DNA from: Mycolicibacterium aichiense
GTDB lineage: Bacteria > Actinomycetota > Actinomycetes > Mycobacteriales > Mycobacteriaceae
Direction: 5' to 3'
DNA length: 64,000 nt
Assembly (NCBI RefSeq): GCF_010726245.1
Contig: NZ_AP022561.1
Span: 1,364,001-1,428,000 of the forward strand
Of the stretch, positions 8,453-19,982 are shown piece by piece. Each line of letters begins with the position of its first letter. Positions within the stretch are counted from its first letter, which is position 1. The position numbers and the translations under genes were made by a program. The notes beneath the pieces were generated by a model. It was not told where the DNA came from, ran no database searches, and saw nothing but the letters and a program-made list of their open reading frames with translations.

Positions 8453-9274
8453 TCAAAGGTGGGCCAAGACCCGCTCCGCGAACACCTCCGGATGTTCCCG
8501 GTGCATGAAGTGCCCGCCGGAGATTTCCTCAATGATGTACTCGCTTTTGAACTTCCGCGCAGCCCGGCGATAGTCCGGTAATCCGGCCACCGGATCGTCG
8601 AGTCCGGCGAAGACGACGGTCGGCACCGTGATGCGCGCCCTCAGCGACGCGGACGGTAGCGGTGACAGCTTGCGGTAGTAGCCGAAGGCTGCGTCGAGGC
8701 TGCCCGGGCTGGCGAAGCACTCCCGCACGGCGTCGAACTCCGAGTCGGGAGGATTCCATGTCGGCGACCATCGCCGGTAGATCGCAGGCAATGCCGCGAA
8801 ATCGTTGCGGGCGAACCGTTTCGCGGCTCCGGGCAGCTTGTACGCAGCGAAATGTCGTGCGCCCCACAGCTTCCGAAGTGAAGGCTTCAGCGTCGCCGGG
8901 TGCGGGATCGCAACAGTCATGAGCTTGGAAGCCAGGTCCGGCCGCAGCGCCGCCGCGCCGTACGCGGCTGCAGCGCCCCAATCGTGCCCGATGAGCACGG
9001 CCTCGGAAGCTCCCAGCGCAGGGATCAAAGCAAGAACATCACGAGCCAATGTCTCTTGCGACGCATCAGCGTCCGGCACCTCGGTCGGGTGATATCCGCG
9101 CATGAACGGGCTCACGGCCCGGTAGCCGCGATCGGCGACGCGCGGCCGCAAGTCGTCCCAGGTGTGTGCGGTGTCGGGAAAGCCGTGCAGCATCAGCACG
9201 AGGGGCCCGGAGCCTTCCTCGAGATAGGCGAACCGAAGTCCATTTGCGTTGGCGAAACCCATCGCGCCGGCCAT
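8453..9274 (-). CDS. Alpha/beta hydrolase, epoxide hydrolase family
   Basis: A protein of 273 residues with the oxyanion-hole motif HGFPDTAHTW at ~30-39, the nucleophile elbow GHDWGA at ~99-104, and the general-base His in GGHFMHREHP near the C-terminus. An Asp nucleophile in GHDWG, rather than Ser, points to an epoxide hydrolase or haloalkane dehalogenase-type mechanism through an ester intermediate. A cap domain fits residues ~130-210. No signal peptide. The start is ATG 9274 with ATG 9262 as alternative; neither has a strong ribosome binding site. It is divergent from the comF-like gene. Substrate is not predictable. Confidence 0.8.
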   Translation of the reverse strand: MAGAMGFANANGLRFAYLEEGSGPLVLMLHGFPDTAHTWDDLRPRVADRGYRAVSPFMRGYHPTEVPDADASQETLARDVLALIPALGASEAVLIGHDWGAAAAYGAAALRPDLASKLMTVAIPHPATLKPSLRKLWGARHFAAYKLPGAAKRFARNDFAALPAIYRRWSPTWNPPDSEFDAVRECFASPGSLDAAFGYYRKLSPLPSASLRARITVPTVVFAGLDDPVAGLPDYRRAARKFKSEYIIEEISGGHFMHREHPEVFAERVLAHL

Positions 9275-9326
9275 GACCTGTGGACAGTACTCCGACTGCT
9301 GGGCTTCGACGCGTCACACTCAGGCC

Positions 9327-9956
9327 ATGCTCGACCTCATCCTCCCGCTGGAATGCGGAGGCTGCGGCGCGCCCTCGACCAAGTGGTGCGACGCCTGCGC
9401 CAACACCCTCAACGTCCACACCGACGAACCGCATCTCGTCACCCCGCGCATCGACCCCGGCGTGCCTGTCTTTGCTCTCGGTCGCTACGTGGGCCCCCGG
9501 CGGCAGGCCATCGTCGCGCTCAAAGAGCACGGCCGTCGCGACCTCGTCGCTCCCTTCGCCCGCGCCCTCGCGCTCGGCATCCACCACCTCGAAACCTGGG
9601 GCATCCTCGACACGCCGTTCACCATCGTCCCTGCGCCCACGCGCGCCCTGGCCGCTCGCCGCCGGGGTGGCGATCCTGTCCTACGCATCGCCAACGAGGC
9701 CACCCGGCAGAACCACAACATCGCCGTCGTCCGGGCCCTGAAGACCCGGGCGATGGTCCGCGACTCCGTGGGCCTCACGGTCGCCGACCGTGAGCGCAAC
9801 CTGGCCGGCCGGATCGCGCTGGCCAAGCGTGTGACAGGTGACGTCCTGCTCGTGGACGACATCGTCACCACCGGCGCCACCGCCCGCGAGGCGGTGCGCA
9901 CTCTCCGCGAATTCGGCGTGAATGTAACGGGCGTACTCGCCCTGGCGCACGCCTGA
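9327..9956 (+). CDS. ComF-family phosphoribosyltransferase-like protein
   Basis: A protein of 209 residues from ATG 9327, the first start before the conserved LPLECGGCGAP. An N-terminal CxxC-x8-CxxC zinc-ribbon-like element (CGGC, CDAC) is followed by a type I PRTase fold with the PRPP motif VLLVDDIVTTGATA at ~173-186. ComF proteins are tied to DNA uptake in competent bacteria; in mycobacteria the role is unknown. It sits upstream of hpf and secA1, as the comF-like Rv3242c does in M. tuberculosis. Confidence 0.85.
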   Translation: MLDLILPLECGGCGAPSTKWCDACANTLNVHTDEPHLVTPRIDPGVPVFALGRYVGPRRQAIVALKEHGRRDLVAPFARALALGIHHLETWGILDTPFTIVPAPTRALAARRRGGDPVLRIANEATRQNHNIAVVRALKTRAMVRDSVGLTVADRERNLAGRIALAKRVTGDVLLVDDIVTTGATAREAVRTLREFGVNVTGVLALAHA

Positions 9957-10251
9957 CCTGGGCGGGCGACGATCGGTGTAACAGGGGTCGAAAGACTTCG
10001 AAACAGGTGGGCCAAAAAGGTGGCACACCGGCGTGAACAACGACTACCGTCGGGGCCAACACACCGTGAACACATCACGGGGGCGGTCTAGTCCACAGGC
10101 CCGCCGCTTCGCCGAGTGACGGTAGGAGGTGAGGTTCCTCGACCCCTAGCGCCGGCGGGTGAGTTTCGTGCCAATCCTGTCGGCGCAGCATCCCACGACA
10201 GGCCGGCACGCCAGAGTGCGTGCAACCCGTAACAGAAACGAGTTGTCAAGC
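9957..10251 (+). other. Long leader region of hpf
   Basis: There are 295 bp between the comF-like stop and the hpf start with no convincing ORF. A perfect 7-bp stem (CCTGTCG at 10176-10182 with CGACAGG at 10196-10202) lies about 50 bp before hpf. No known riboswitch was recognised. The length suggests that hpf has its own promoter and a structured 5' UTR. Confidence 0.35.
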
Positions 10252-10926
10252 ATGTCAATCGATTCCGCGAACACCGGTCAACTACTCGCCGACGATGAAG
10301 ACCTTGCCGAATCCGCCAACGCCGAAGTTCAGGTGTGCGGACGCAACGTCGAGATCCCCGATCACTACCGCGTCTATGTCGCACAGAAGCTCGCTCGACT
10401 GGAGCGGTTCGACCGCTCGATCTACCGCTTCGACGTCGAGCTCGAGCACGAACGCAACCGCCGCCAGCGAAAGAACTGTCAGCACGTCGAGATCACCGCG
10501 CGCGGTCGCGGCCCGGTCGTCCGTGGGGAGGCCTGCGCGGAGAGTTTCTATGGCGCCTTCGAGGCTGCCGTTCACAAACTCGAGAACCGCCTGCGGCGCA
10601 CCAAGGACCGCCGCAAGGTTCACTATGGCGACAAGACCCCGGTATCGCTGCACGAGGCCACCGCGGTGACCCCGCTGATCGATGCGGCCGCGGCGTTCAC
10701 CCCCGAACAATCCACCGCCCAGGAGCAGGTGCTCGACGACCATGAACCGGGTCGCATCGTGCGGACCAAGGAGCATCCGGCCAAGCCGATGACGGTCGAC
10801 GACGCGCTCTACGAGATGGAACTCGTCGGCCACGATTTCTTCCTGTTCCAGGACAAGGAGACCGATCGGCCGTCGGTGGTCTATCGCCGGCACGCCTACG
10901 ACTACGGGTTGATCCGGCTGGGCTGA
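10252..10926 (+). CDS. hpf: Long-form ribosome hibernation promoting factor
   Basis: A protein of 224 residues. The N-terminal RaiA/S30AE-like domain (residues ~25-120) binds the decoding region of the 30S subunit. A linker follows, then a C-terminal dimerisation domain (PMTVDDALYEMELVGHDFFLF to DYGLIRL) that in long-form HPFs joins ribosomes into 100S dimers. Mycobacterial paralogues can instead stabilise 70S monomers. ATG 10252 was chosen because residues encoded upstream of it do not fit the family. It matches Rv3241c in position, between the comF-like gene and secA1. Confidence 0.9.
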   Translation: MSIDSANTGQLLADDEDLAESANAEVQVCGRNVEIPDHYRVYVAQKLARLERFDRSIYRFDVELEHERNRRQRKNCQHVEITARGRGPVVRGEACAESFYGAFEAAVHKLENRLRRTKDRRKVHYGDKTPVSLHEATAVTPLIDAAAAFTPEQSTAQEQVLDDHEPGRIVRTKEHPAKPMTVDDALYEMELVGHDFFLFQDKETDRPSVVYRRHAYDYGLIRLG

Positions 10927-11025
10927 TCGCCGCTGCCCGGGTCCGACCAGCGCGTCACCTAGGATGGAGGTCGCTTAAGCCTCCGATTCACAGGGGGCCC
11001 CTCCTATATATGTTCAGGGGAAAAC

Positions 11026-13803
<2,778 letters not shown>

Positions 13804-13826
13804 CCGCGGTTAAGAAGCCACCCCGG

Positions 13827-14288
13827 TCAGCCGATGTGCAGGGCTACAACCTGCCAACGCACCCCGGTCGGCGTCATCACCTGTTCGACGCGGCAGGCGA
13901 TGGCGTGGGTGCGGCCGTCCCGGCTGTAGGTGGCCGCCACTTCGGCTGCCGCGCCATCGGTCCCGACCGGCTGCACCCGTAGCCGCCGCAAGCGCGCGGC
14001 GCCGTCGCCCTCGTGCCGCTTGACGGCCGGCAGCAGCGACTCCACCAGCCCGGCGGCCAGCAATGGTCGCAGCTGGGCCAGGGAACGCCGCCGGTCGATC
14101 ACTTCGAGGACCCGTCTCAGCGCGGCGTCGGCGAATCCGCCCGCCGCACGCATCGGGGCAGACGCGACCGGCTGCGGCGCGGGGCGGGGCGACGGTCCGA
14201 GAGGCCGTGCGCCCAGTAGGTGGACCCGCTCGGGTGCGCTGTGCAACACCGGCGGTTCGTAGTCGACGACGGGAACGACACAGGACAT
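13827..14288 (-). CDS. Rv3235-family protein, function unknown
   Basis: A protein of 153 residues from ATG 14288, preceded by GGAGAG. The N-terminus is Pro/Arg-rich and low complexity to ~50; a helical then beta domain (FADAALRRVLEVIDRRRSLA to WQVVALHIG) follows. It resembles the Ala/Arg/Pro-rich Rv3235 protein near secA1 in M. tuberculosis. Homologues next to secA in other actinobacteria hint at an accessory export role, but nothing catalytic is seen. It is convergent with secA1 with 23 bp between stops. Confidence 0.7.
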   Translation of the reverse strand: MSCVVPVVDYEPPVLHSAPERVHLLGARPLGPSPRPAPQPVASAPMRAAGGFADAALRRVLEVIDRRRSLAQLRPLLAAGLVESLLPAVKRHEGDGAARLRRLRVQPVGTDGAAAEVAATYSRDGRTHAIACRVEQVMTPTGVRWQVVALHIG

Positions 14289-14461
14289 GGGCACTCTCCG
14301 AAATCGGTCAACGGGTGACCGGCTGCCGGAGAGGGGCGAACCGATGGCGACATGATGGCACAGTTCTGTCGTTGGTGTGTGCACCCGCGATGCGCTGACC
14401 CGGGGTTGGCGGTTACCGTGTCGGGACGGGCGGGGATTGTCGATGAGGGGAATGTCCAACG

Positions 14462-15877
14462 ATGGTGACTCGACTGTCAGCGTCGGACGCCTCGTTCTAT
14501 CACCTGGAGAACACCTCCACCCCGATGTACGTCGGCTCCCTGGCGATCGTGCGCAAGCCGCGCGCCGGGTTGAGCTACGACACCCTGCTGGAGACCGTCG
14601 AACGCCGGCTGCCGCAGATCCGGCGCTATCGGCAGAAGGTCCGCGAGGTCACCTTCGGGCTGGCGCGTCCGGTCTGGGTCGACGACCCGGACTTCGACAT
14701 CACCTATCACGTCCGGCGCTCGGCGCTGCCGTCGCCGGGAAGCGACTCGCAGCTGCACGAGCTCATCGCCAGGTTGGGGTCCCGCCCACTGGATCGGTCC
14801 CGGCCGCTGTGGGAGATGTATTTGATCGAGGGGCTGTCCAAGAACCGGCTGGCCATCTACACGAAATCGCATCAGGCGCTGGTGAATGGGATGGCAGCGC
14901 TGGAGATCGGGCACGTCATCGCCGACCGCACCCAGAAGCCGCCGACGTTCGGCGAGGACATCTGGATCCCGGGCCGCGAACCCACCAACGGCCAGCTGCT
15001 GCTCGGCGCGGTCGGGGAGTGGCTGGCCCGGCCCCGGATGCAGATGCAGGCGGTCACCTCCGCTGTCGGCGACCTGGCCCGCAACAGCGGGGAAGTGGCC
15101 GATCTGGCGCGGCGGCTGACCGACGTGGCGCGCACCGTGGCCCGCGGCACCGCGCCGAGTAGTCCCCTGAACACCAAGGTGTCGCGCAATCGGCGCTTTA
15201 CCGTGGCCGTCGGTTCCCTCGCGGACTACCGGCTGGTGCGTTCGCGCTACGACTGCGACGTGAACGACGTGGTCCTGGCGGTCATCGCGGGCGCCTTGCG
15301 CAACTGGCTGCTCTCGCGCGGCGAACCGGTCACCACCAGCTCCACTGTGCGGGCCATGGTGCCGACGTCGGTGTACCCCGAGGCGGTTCTGGAATCGTCC
15401 GGTCCGGGCCAGGCCATCAGCGAGGTCGCCCCGTTCCTGGTCGACCTTCCGGTGGGCGAGGGCAACGCGGTGGTACGGCTGTCCCAGATCGCCCACACCA
15501 CCGAGTCGCATTCGGCGGCAGCCAGTCTGGTCGATGCCCGCACGATCCTGACGCTGTCCGGCTTCGCGCCGCCGACCCTGCATGCCATGGGCACCCGGGT
15601 CGCCACCCAGTTCTCGGCCCGCCAGTTCAACCTGTTGATCACCAATGTCCCTGGGCCGCAGTCGCAGATGTACGTGGCGGGGGCGAAGCTGCTGGAGACC
15701 TACGCGGTGCCGCCGTTGTTGCACAACCAGGTGCTGGCCATCGGCGTCACGTCGTATTGCGGCATGCTCTATTTCGGCATCCACGCCGACCGCGATGCCA
15801 TGAGCGATGTCGACGTGTTGCCGACGCTGTTGGCCGAATCTCTCGAGGAACTGCTCGAAGCTGCTCGGCAGACGTAG
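14462..15877 (+). CDS. tgs3: WS/DGAT-type acyltransferase, Tgs3-like
   Basis: A protein of 471 residues covering a full wax ester synthase/diacylglycerol acyltransferase fold: LSASDASFYHLE at the N-terminus, the pseudo-active-site region at ~137, and the C-terminal NVPGPQ element (~residues 398-403). The usual catalytic HHxxxDG reads HQALVNG here, so the second His and the Asp are replaced; activity is doubtful or specialised. To my recollection M. tuberculosis has this gene split into Rv3234c and Rv3233c, and this copy is intact. ATG 14462 follows GAGGGGAATG. ppk2 follows 9 bp downstream. Confidence 0.85.
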   Translation: MVTRLSASDASFYHLENTSTPMYVGSLAIVRKPRAGLSYDTLLETVERRLPQIRRYRQKVREVTFGLARPVWVDDPDFDITYHVRRSALPSPGSDSQLHELIARLGSRPLDRSRPLWEMYLIEGLSKNRLAIYTKSHQALVNGMAALEIGHVIADRTQKPPTFGEDIWIPGREPTNGQLLLGAVGEWLARPRMQMQAVTSAVGDLARNSGEVADLARRLTDVARTVARGTAPSSPLNTKVSRNRRFTVAVGSLADYRLVRSRYDCDVNDVVLAVIAGALRNWLLSRGEPVTTSSTVRAMVPTSVYPEAVLESSGPGQAISEVAPFLVDLPVGEGNAVVRLSQIAHTTESHSAAASLVDARTILTLSGFAPPTLHAMGTRVATQFSARQFNLLITNVPGPQSQMYVAGAKLLETYAVPPLLHNQVLAIGVTSYCGMLYFGIHADRDAMSDVDVLPTLLAESLEELLEAARQT

Positions 15878-15886
15878 GATTCGGCG

Positions 15887-16744
15887 ATGGGTAAGGCCAA
15901 CTCCGACGGTGATGTCTCCGTCAAGAAGCGCAACCGCAAGATCCCCAAAGACATTTATGAAGCCGAATTGTTCAGGTTACAAACCGAATTGGTGAAACTG
16001 CAGGAGTGGGTCAAGGCCACCGGCGAGCGGGTCGTCGTCGTGTTCGAGGGTCGGGACGCGGCGGGCAAGGGCGGCACGATCAAGCGGATCACCGAGTATC
16101 TGAGCCCGCGAGTCGCACGGATCGCGGCGCTGCCCGCGCCGACCGAACGTGAGCGCGGCCAGTGGTACTTCCAGCGCTACATCGAGCACCTGCCCGCCCG
16201 CGGTGAGATCGTGCTGTTCGACCGATCCTGGTACAACCGTGCCGGTGTCGAGAAGGTGATGGGATTCTGCACGCCGCAGGAGCACACGCTGTTTCTGCGG
16301 CAGTGCCCGATCTTCGAGCAGATGCTGATCGACGACGGGGTCATCCTGCGCAAGTACTGGTTCTCGGTATCCGACGACGAGCAGCTGCGCCGGTTCAAGT
16401 CCCGCCGCAACGATCCGTTGCGCCGCTGGAAGCTCAGCCCGATGGACCTCGAGTCCATCTATCGCTGGGAGGACTACTCGCGCGCCAAGGACGAGATGAT
16501 GGTCCACACCGACATCCCGGCAAGTCCGTGGTTCGTGGTGGAGTCCGACGACAAGAAGCACGCGCGCCTGAACATGATGGCCCATCTACTGGCGAGCATC
16601 GACTATGAGCAGGTCGACCAGCCCAGCGTGGAACTGCCCAAACGCCCGATGCTGGGCAACTATCACCGGCCCGCGCGGGAGTTGACGACGTACGTGGACG
16701 ACCACGTCTCCACCCTGCTCGGGGACAGCGAGAACGGCGCCTGA
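15887..16744 (+). CDS. ppk2: Polyphosphate kinase 2 (PPK2)
   Basis: A protein of 285 residues, the usual size of a one-domain PPK2. Walker A GRDAAGKGG lies at 55-63, Walker B-like VLFDRSWYNRAG at ~110-121, and the lid segment has RRNDPLRRWKLSP. PPK2 transfers phosphate from polyphosphate to nucleoside diphosphates, in mycobacteria preferentially making GTP from GDP. It likely shares a transcript with the WS/DGAT gene 9 bp upstream. It corresponds to Rv3232c. Confidence 0.94.
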   Translation: MGKANSDGDVSVKKRNRKIPKDIYEAELFRLQTELVKLQEWVKATGERVVVVFEGRDAAGKGGTIKRITEYLSPRVARIAALPAPTERERGQWYFQRYIEHLPARGEIVLFDRSWYNRAGVEKVMGFCTPQEHTLFLRQCPIFEQMLIDDGVILRKYWFSVSDDEQLRRFKSRRNDPLRRWKLSPMDLESIYRWEDYSRAKDEMMVHTDIPASPWFVVESDDKKHARLNMMAHLLASIDYEQVDQPSVELPKRPMLGNYHRPARELTTYVDDHVSTLLGDSENGA

Positions 16745-16766
16745 CTGCAGCGGATAATCTGCCGGG

Positions 16767-17270
16767 ATGCGGGTCTATATCCCAGCCACTTTGGCCATGC
16801 TGCAACAGCTGGTCGCCGACGGGTCGTTGCAGCCGTTGAGCGGGACGGCGTTCGCCGTGACGCCGACGTTGCGGGAGTCCTACGCCGAGGGCGACGACGA
16901 GGAGCTGGCCGAGGTCGCGATCGGGGAGGCCGCGCTGGCGTCGCTGCGGCTGCTGGCCGCCGAATCCGAACGCGCCGACGCAGAGTTGCCGCTGCGCCGC
17001 GCGGTTCTGATCGCCGACGCGGATGCGACCCCGCGACCCGATCTCGACGATGCGGTGGTGCGGGTCAGCGGCAGGGTGAACCTGGATCAGGTGGTTGCGG
17101 CCTATGTCGACAATTCCGGAGCCGAGCCGGCGGTGAAGGCTGCGATCGCGGTGATCGACGACGCCGATCTGGGCGACGAGGATGCCGAATTCGTCGTCGG
17201 CGACGCTGCGGACCATCCCCTGGCCTGGTACGGGACCCAGGAGCTGCCGTTCCTGCTCGAATTGCTCTGA
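16767..17270 (+). CDS. Conserved hypothetical protein (Rv3231c-like, DUF6912 type)
   Basis: A soluble acidic protein of 167 residues beginning MRVYIPATLAMLQQL. It is Ala/Leu/Val-rich with alternating strands and helices, a central DDAVVRVSG strand and a C-terminal WYGTQELPFLLELL. No catalytic motif, signal peptide or membrane segment is visible. The ppk2-to-desaturase neighbourhood matches Rv3231c. It lies 22 bp after ppk2, probably in the same transcript. Confidence 0.75.
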   Translation: MRVYIPATLAMLQQLVADGSLQPLSGTAFAVTPTLRESYAEGDDEELAEVAIGEAALASLRLLAAESERADAELPLRRAVLIADADATPRPDLDDAVVRVSGRVNLDQVVAAYVDNSGAEPAVKAAIAVIDDADLGDEDAEFVVGDAADHPLAWYGTQELPFLLELL

Positions 17271-17284
17271 CGCCTGGATACGGA

Positions 17285-17309
17285 ACCGTAAGTTACGGTA
17301 CCGTAGGTT
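17285..17309 (+). promoter_or_regulatory. Operator-like element upstream of desaturase reductase
   Basis: Nested palindromes include ACCGTAA-G-TTACGGT (17285-17299) and TACGGTACCGTA (17294-17305), then CGTAGGTT. The 25 bp match 20 of 25 positions of an element in front of desA3 read on the opposite strand. It lies 21 bp before the ATG at 17331, where a bound repressor would block transcription or leader entry. The regulator is probably TetR-like and not encoded in an obvious position here. Confidence 0.65.
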
Positions 17310-17330
17310 TGACGGCGAAGGAGGTGCGCA

Positions 17331-18488
17331 ATGGCGAAGAACCAGGTCAAGATCAGTGCGAACGTGGTCGATACCGTGCGACCGAAGGTGGCCGGTGAGG
17401 GACGCAATCCCGCGATCGACGCGGTGCGGGCGCTGTTCGGGCGGATCACCACGCCCCTGCTGCCCGATGATTATCTGAAGCTGGCCAACCCGCTGTGGTC
17501 GGCGCGGGAACTGCGCGGCCGGGTGGTCGAGGTCCGGCGGGAGACCGAGGATTCGGCGACCCTGGTGATCAAACCGGGGTGGGGGTTCACCTTCGATTAC
17601 CAGGCCGGCCAGTACATCGGCATCGGCCTGCTGGTGGACGGCCGCTGGCGGTGGCGGTCGTATTCGCTGACGTCGAGCCCGCACGCCGACGGCGCCGGTC
17701 GCTCGCGCACCATCACGATCACCGTGAAGGCGATGCCGGAGGGCTTCTTGTCGACCCACTTGGTCGGCGGGGTCACTCCCGGCACGATCGTGCGCCTGGC
17801 GGCGCCGCAGGGCAACTTCGTGATGCCCGACCCGGCTCCGGCATCGGTGTTGTTCTTGACGGGCGGCTCCGGAATCACCCCGGTCATGTCGATGCTGCGG
17901 ACGCTGGAGCGCCGCGATCAGATCGGCGCGCCGGGACATATCGTCCATATTCATTCGGCCCCAACCGAATCCGACGTGATGTTCGCCGGTGAGCTCGCAG
18001 CGCTGGCCCGCGAGCACGACGGATACCGGCTGACCGTCCGTACCACCCGCACCGAGGGGCGGCTGGACCTGGGCCGGCTCGATGATGTGGTCCCGGACTG
18101 GCGAGAGCGCCAGACGTGGGCCTGCGGTCCGGAGGGGATGCTCACCGAGGCCGAGAAGACGTGGCAGGCCGCCGGCGTCGGTGATCGCTTGCATCTGGAG
18201 CGGTTCGCGGCGTCTCGGACGGCTACCCATGGTGAGGGTGGCACCGTGACGTTCGGCCGTAGTGGCAAGTCCGTGTCGGTGGACGCGGCGACGTCTTTGA
18301 TGGAAGCCGGCGAGCAGGCCGGGTTGCGGATGCCGTTCGGCTGCCGGATGGGCATCTGCCAGTCGTGTGTGGTCCCTCTGGTGGAGGGCCATGTGCGCGA
18401 CTTGCGCACGGGTGTGGAGCACGAGCCGGGCACCCGGATCCAGACGTGTATTTCGGCCGCTTCGGGTGACTGTGTGGTCGACGTCTGA
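17331..18488 (+). CDS. Ferredoxin reductase-type electron donor for DesA3 (Rv3230c-like)
   Basis: A protein of 385 residues: a FAD-binding FNR-type barrel (~60-160, with [11 protein letters not shown]), an NAD(P)H-binding domain ([15 protein letters not shown]) and a C-terminal plant-type 2Fe-2S domain. The Cys ligands lie in [13 protein letters not shown] plus a final TC. In M. tuberculosis the equivalent protein passes electrons from NADPH to the acyl-CoA desaturase DesA3. The desaturase gene follows 70 bp downstream and shares the upstream operator-like element. GGAGG precedes ATG 17331. Confidence 0.92.
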   Translation: MAKNQVKISANVVDTVRPKVAGEGRNPAIDAVRALFGRITTPLLPDDYLKLANPLWSARELRGRVVEVRRETEDSATLVIKPGWGFTFDYQAGQYIGIGLLVDGRWRWRSYSLTSSPHADGAGRSRTITITVKAMPEGFLSTHLVGGVTPGTIVRLAAPQGNFVMPDPAPASVLFLTGGSGITPVMSMLRTLERRDQIGAPGHIVHIHSAPTESDVMFAGELAALAREHDGYRLTVRTTRTEGRLDLGRLDDVVPDWRERQTWACGPEGMLTEAEKTWQAAGVGDRLHLERFAASRTATHGEGGTVTFGRSGKSVSVDAATSLMEAGEQAGLRMPFGCRMGICQSCVVPLVEGHVRDLRTGVEHEPGTRIQTCISAASGDCVVDV

Positions 18489-18501
18489 GGTTTACTGACT
18501 A

Positions 18502-18528
18502 GTAACCTACGGGTACGTAGGTTACGGT
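18502..18528 (-). promoter_or_regulatory. Operator-like element upstream of desA3
   Basis: Perfect 10-bp arms GTAACCTACG (18502-18511) and CGTAGGTTAC (18516-18525) flank a 4-bp spacer. Read on the minus strand, 18528-18504 aligns with 17285-17309 at 20 of 25 bases, so the reductase and desaturase genes probably answer to one repressor. A further TAGCGTAGG half-like sequence follows. The site is ~30 bp before the desA3 start. Confidence 0.7.
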
Positions 18529-18558
18529 AGCGTAGGAACAAGAAGGGAGGCGTGACTA

Positions 18559-19821
18559 ATGGCTATTACCGATGTAGAGGCGTTTACGCATCTGACTGAC
18601 GCGGACATCGAGAGTTTGGCGGTCGAGCTCGACGCCGTCCGCCGCGACATCGAGGATTCCCTGGGCGCGCGGGATGCGCGCTATATCCGCCGCACCATCG
18701 CCGCTCAACGCGGTCTCGAGGTCGCCGGGCGGTTGATGCTGGCTGCGAGCTCCAAACGATCGGCCTGGTGGGCGGGCACCGTCACCCTCGGCGTGGCCAA
18801 GATCATCGAGAACATGGAGATCGGCCACAACGTCATGCACGGCCAGTGGGACTGGATGAACGATCCCGAGATTCACTCCTCGTCGTGGGAGTGGGACATG
18901 AGCGGCGCGTCCAAGCACTGGCGGTTCACCCACAACTTCATGCACCACAAGTACACCAACATCCTCGGCATGGACGACGATGTCGGTTACGGCGTGATCC
19001 GGGTGACCAGGGACGCGAAGTGGAAGCCGTTCAACCTATACGGCAACCTGCTGTTCAACACCCTGCTGGCGATCGGCTTCGAATGGGGAGTCGGACTGCA
19101 GCACCTGGAGCTCGGCAAGATCTCCAAGGGCCGCGACGATCGCAAGGCCACCCTGATCCGGGTGCGCGAGTTCGGCGCCAAGGCCGGGCGACAACTGCTC
19201 AAGGACTACGTCGCCTACCCGGCGATCACGTCGCTGTCGCCGCGCGCCACCTACCGCTCGACACTCACCGCGAACGCCGTGGCCAACGTGATCCGCAATG
19301 TGTGGGCCAACGCGATAATCTTCTGCGGCCACTTTCCTGATGGCGCAGAGAAATTCACCAAAACCGACATGGTCGGTGAGAGCAAGGGTCAGTGGTATCT
19401 GCGTCAGATGCTGGGCAGCGCCAATATCGAGGGCAGTCGTGCCATGGACTTCATGAGCGGCAACCTGTCGTACCAGATCGAGCACCACCTGTTCCCTGAC
19501 CTGCCCAGCAACCGGTATCGCGAGATTTCGATCCGGGTGCGCCAGATCTGCGACAAGTACGACCTGCCCTACACAACCGGGCCGTTCCTGGTGCAGTACG
19601 CCAAGACCTGGCGCACGATCGCCAAGCTGTCGCTGCCGGACAAGTACCTGCGCGCCACCGCCGACGATGCACCCGAAACCCGCAGTGAGCGGATGTTCGC
19701 CGAACTCGAACCGGGTTATGCCGGTGTCGATCCGGCCACCGGACGCAAGCGCGGTCTCAAGACCGCGATCGCCACTGCTCGTCAGAAGCGACGCGTCAAG
19801 CGCGCAGCGAAAGCTGCCTAG
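18559..19821 (+). CDS. desA3: Stearoyl-CoA delta-9 desaturase DesA3
   Basis: A membrane fatty-acid desaturase of 420 residues. The three histidine boxes binding the di-iron centre are visible: GHNVMHG (H90, H94), HNFMHHKYTN (H125, H129, H130) and QIEHHLFPDLP near residue 312. The hydrophobic stretches around 70-80 and 165-180 fit membrane insertion. It makes oleoyl-CoA using the reductase encoded just upstream. The C-terminal ~20 residues are strongly basic. AGAAGGGAGG precedes ATG 18559. Confidence 0.95.
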   Translation: MAITDVEAFTHLTDADIESLAVELDAVRRDIEDSLGARDARYIRRTIAAQRGLEVAGRLMLAASSKRSAWWAGTVTLGVAKIIENMEIGHNVMHGQWDWMNDPEIHSSSWEWDMSGASKHWRFTHNFMHHKYTNILGMDDDVGYGVIRVTRDAKWKPFNLYGNLLFNTLLAIGFEWGVGLQHLELGKISKGRDDRKATLIRVREFGAKAGRQLLKDYVAYPAITSLSPRATYRSTLTANAVANVIRNVWANAIIFCGHFPDGAEKFTKTDMVGESKGQWYLRQMLGSANIEGSRAMDFMSGNLSYQIEHHLFPDLPSNRYREISIRVRQICDKYDLPYTTGPFLVQYAKTWRTIAKLSLPDKYLRATADDAPETRSERMFAELEPGYAGVDPATGRKRGLKTAIATARQKRRVKRAAKAA

Positions 19822-19982
19822 TCAGCCGGCGCGCTCGCGGGGCACGATGAGCCCGTGAGCGCGCCGTGGCATGCGCGGAACAATAAATTGTGCCGACGAT
19901 CTGATCCTCGGCGCGCTGTCCGGCAACCGAGACGCCCTGCGTGGCTGGTAGCTGTCGAAGTTCGCCGGCCGGGACTGAGCGT

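Noticed and set aside
10965..10983. Hairpin GGAGG...CCTCC before secA1 as a riboswitch
   Set aside because: The stem is short and matches no known riboswitch; it may only be a weak terminator of hpf.
16434..18422. 662-codon minus-strand ORF over ppk2, hypothetical and reductase genes
   Set aside because: Arg/His/Gln-rich, no family resemblance and opposite to three well-recognised genes.
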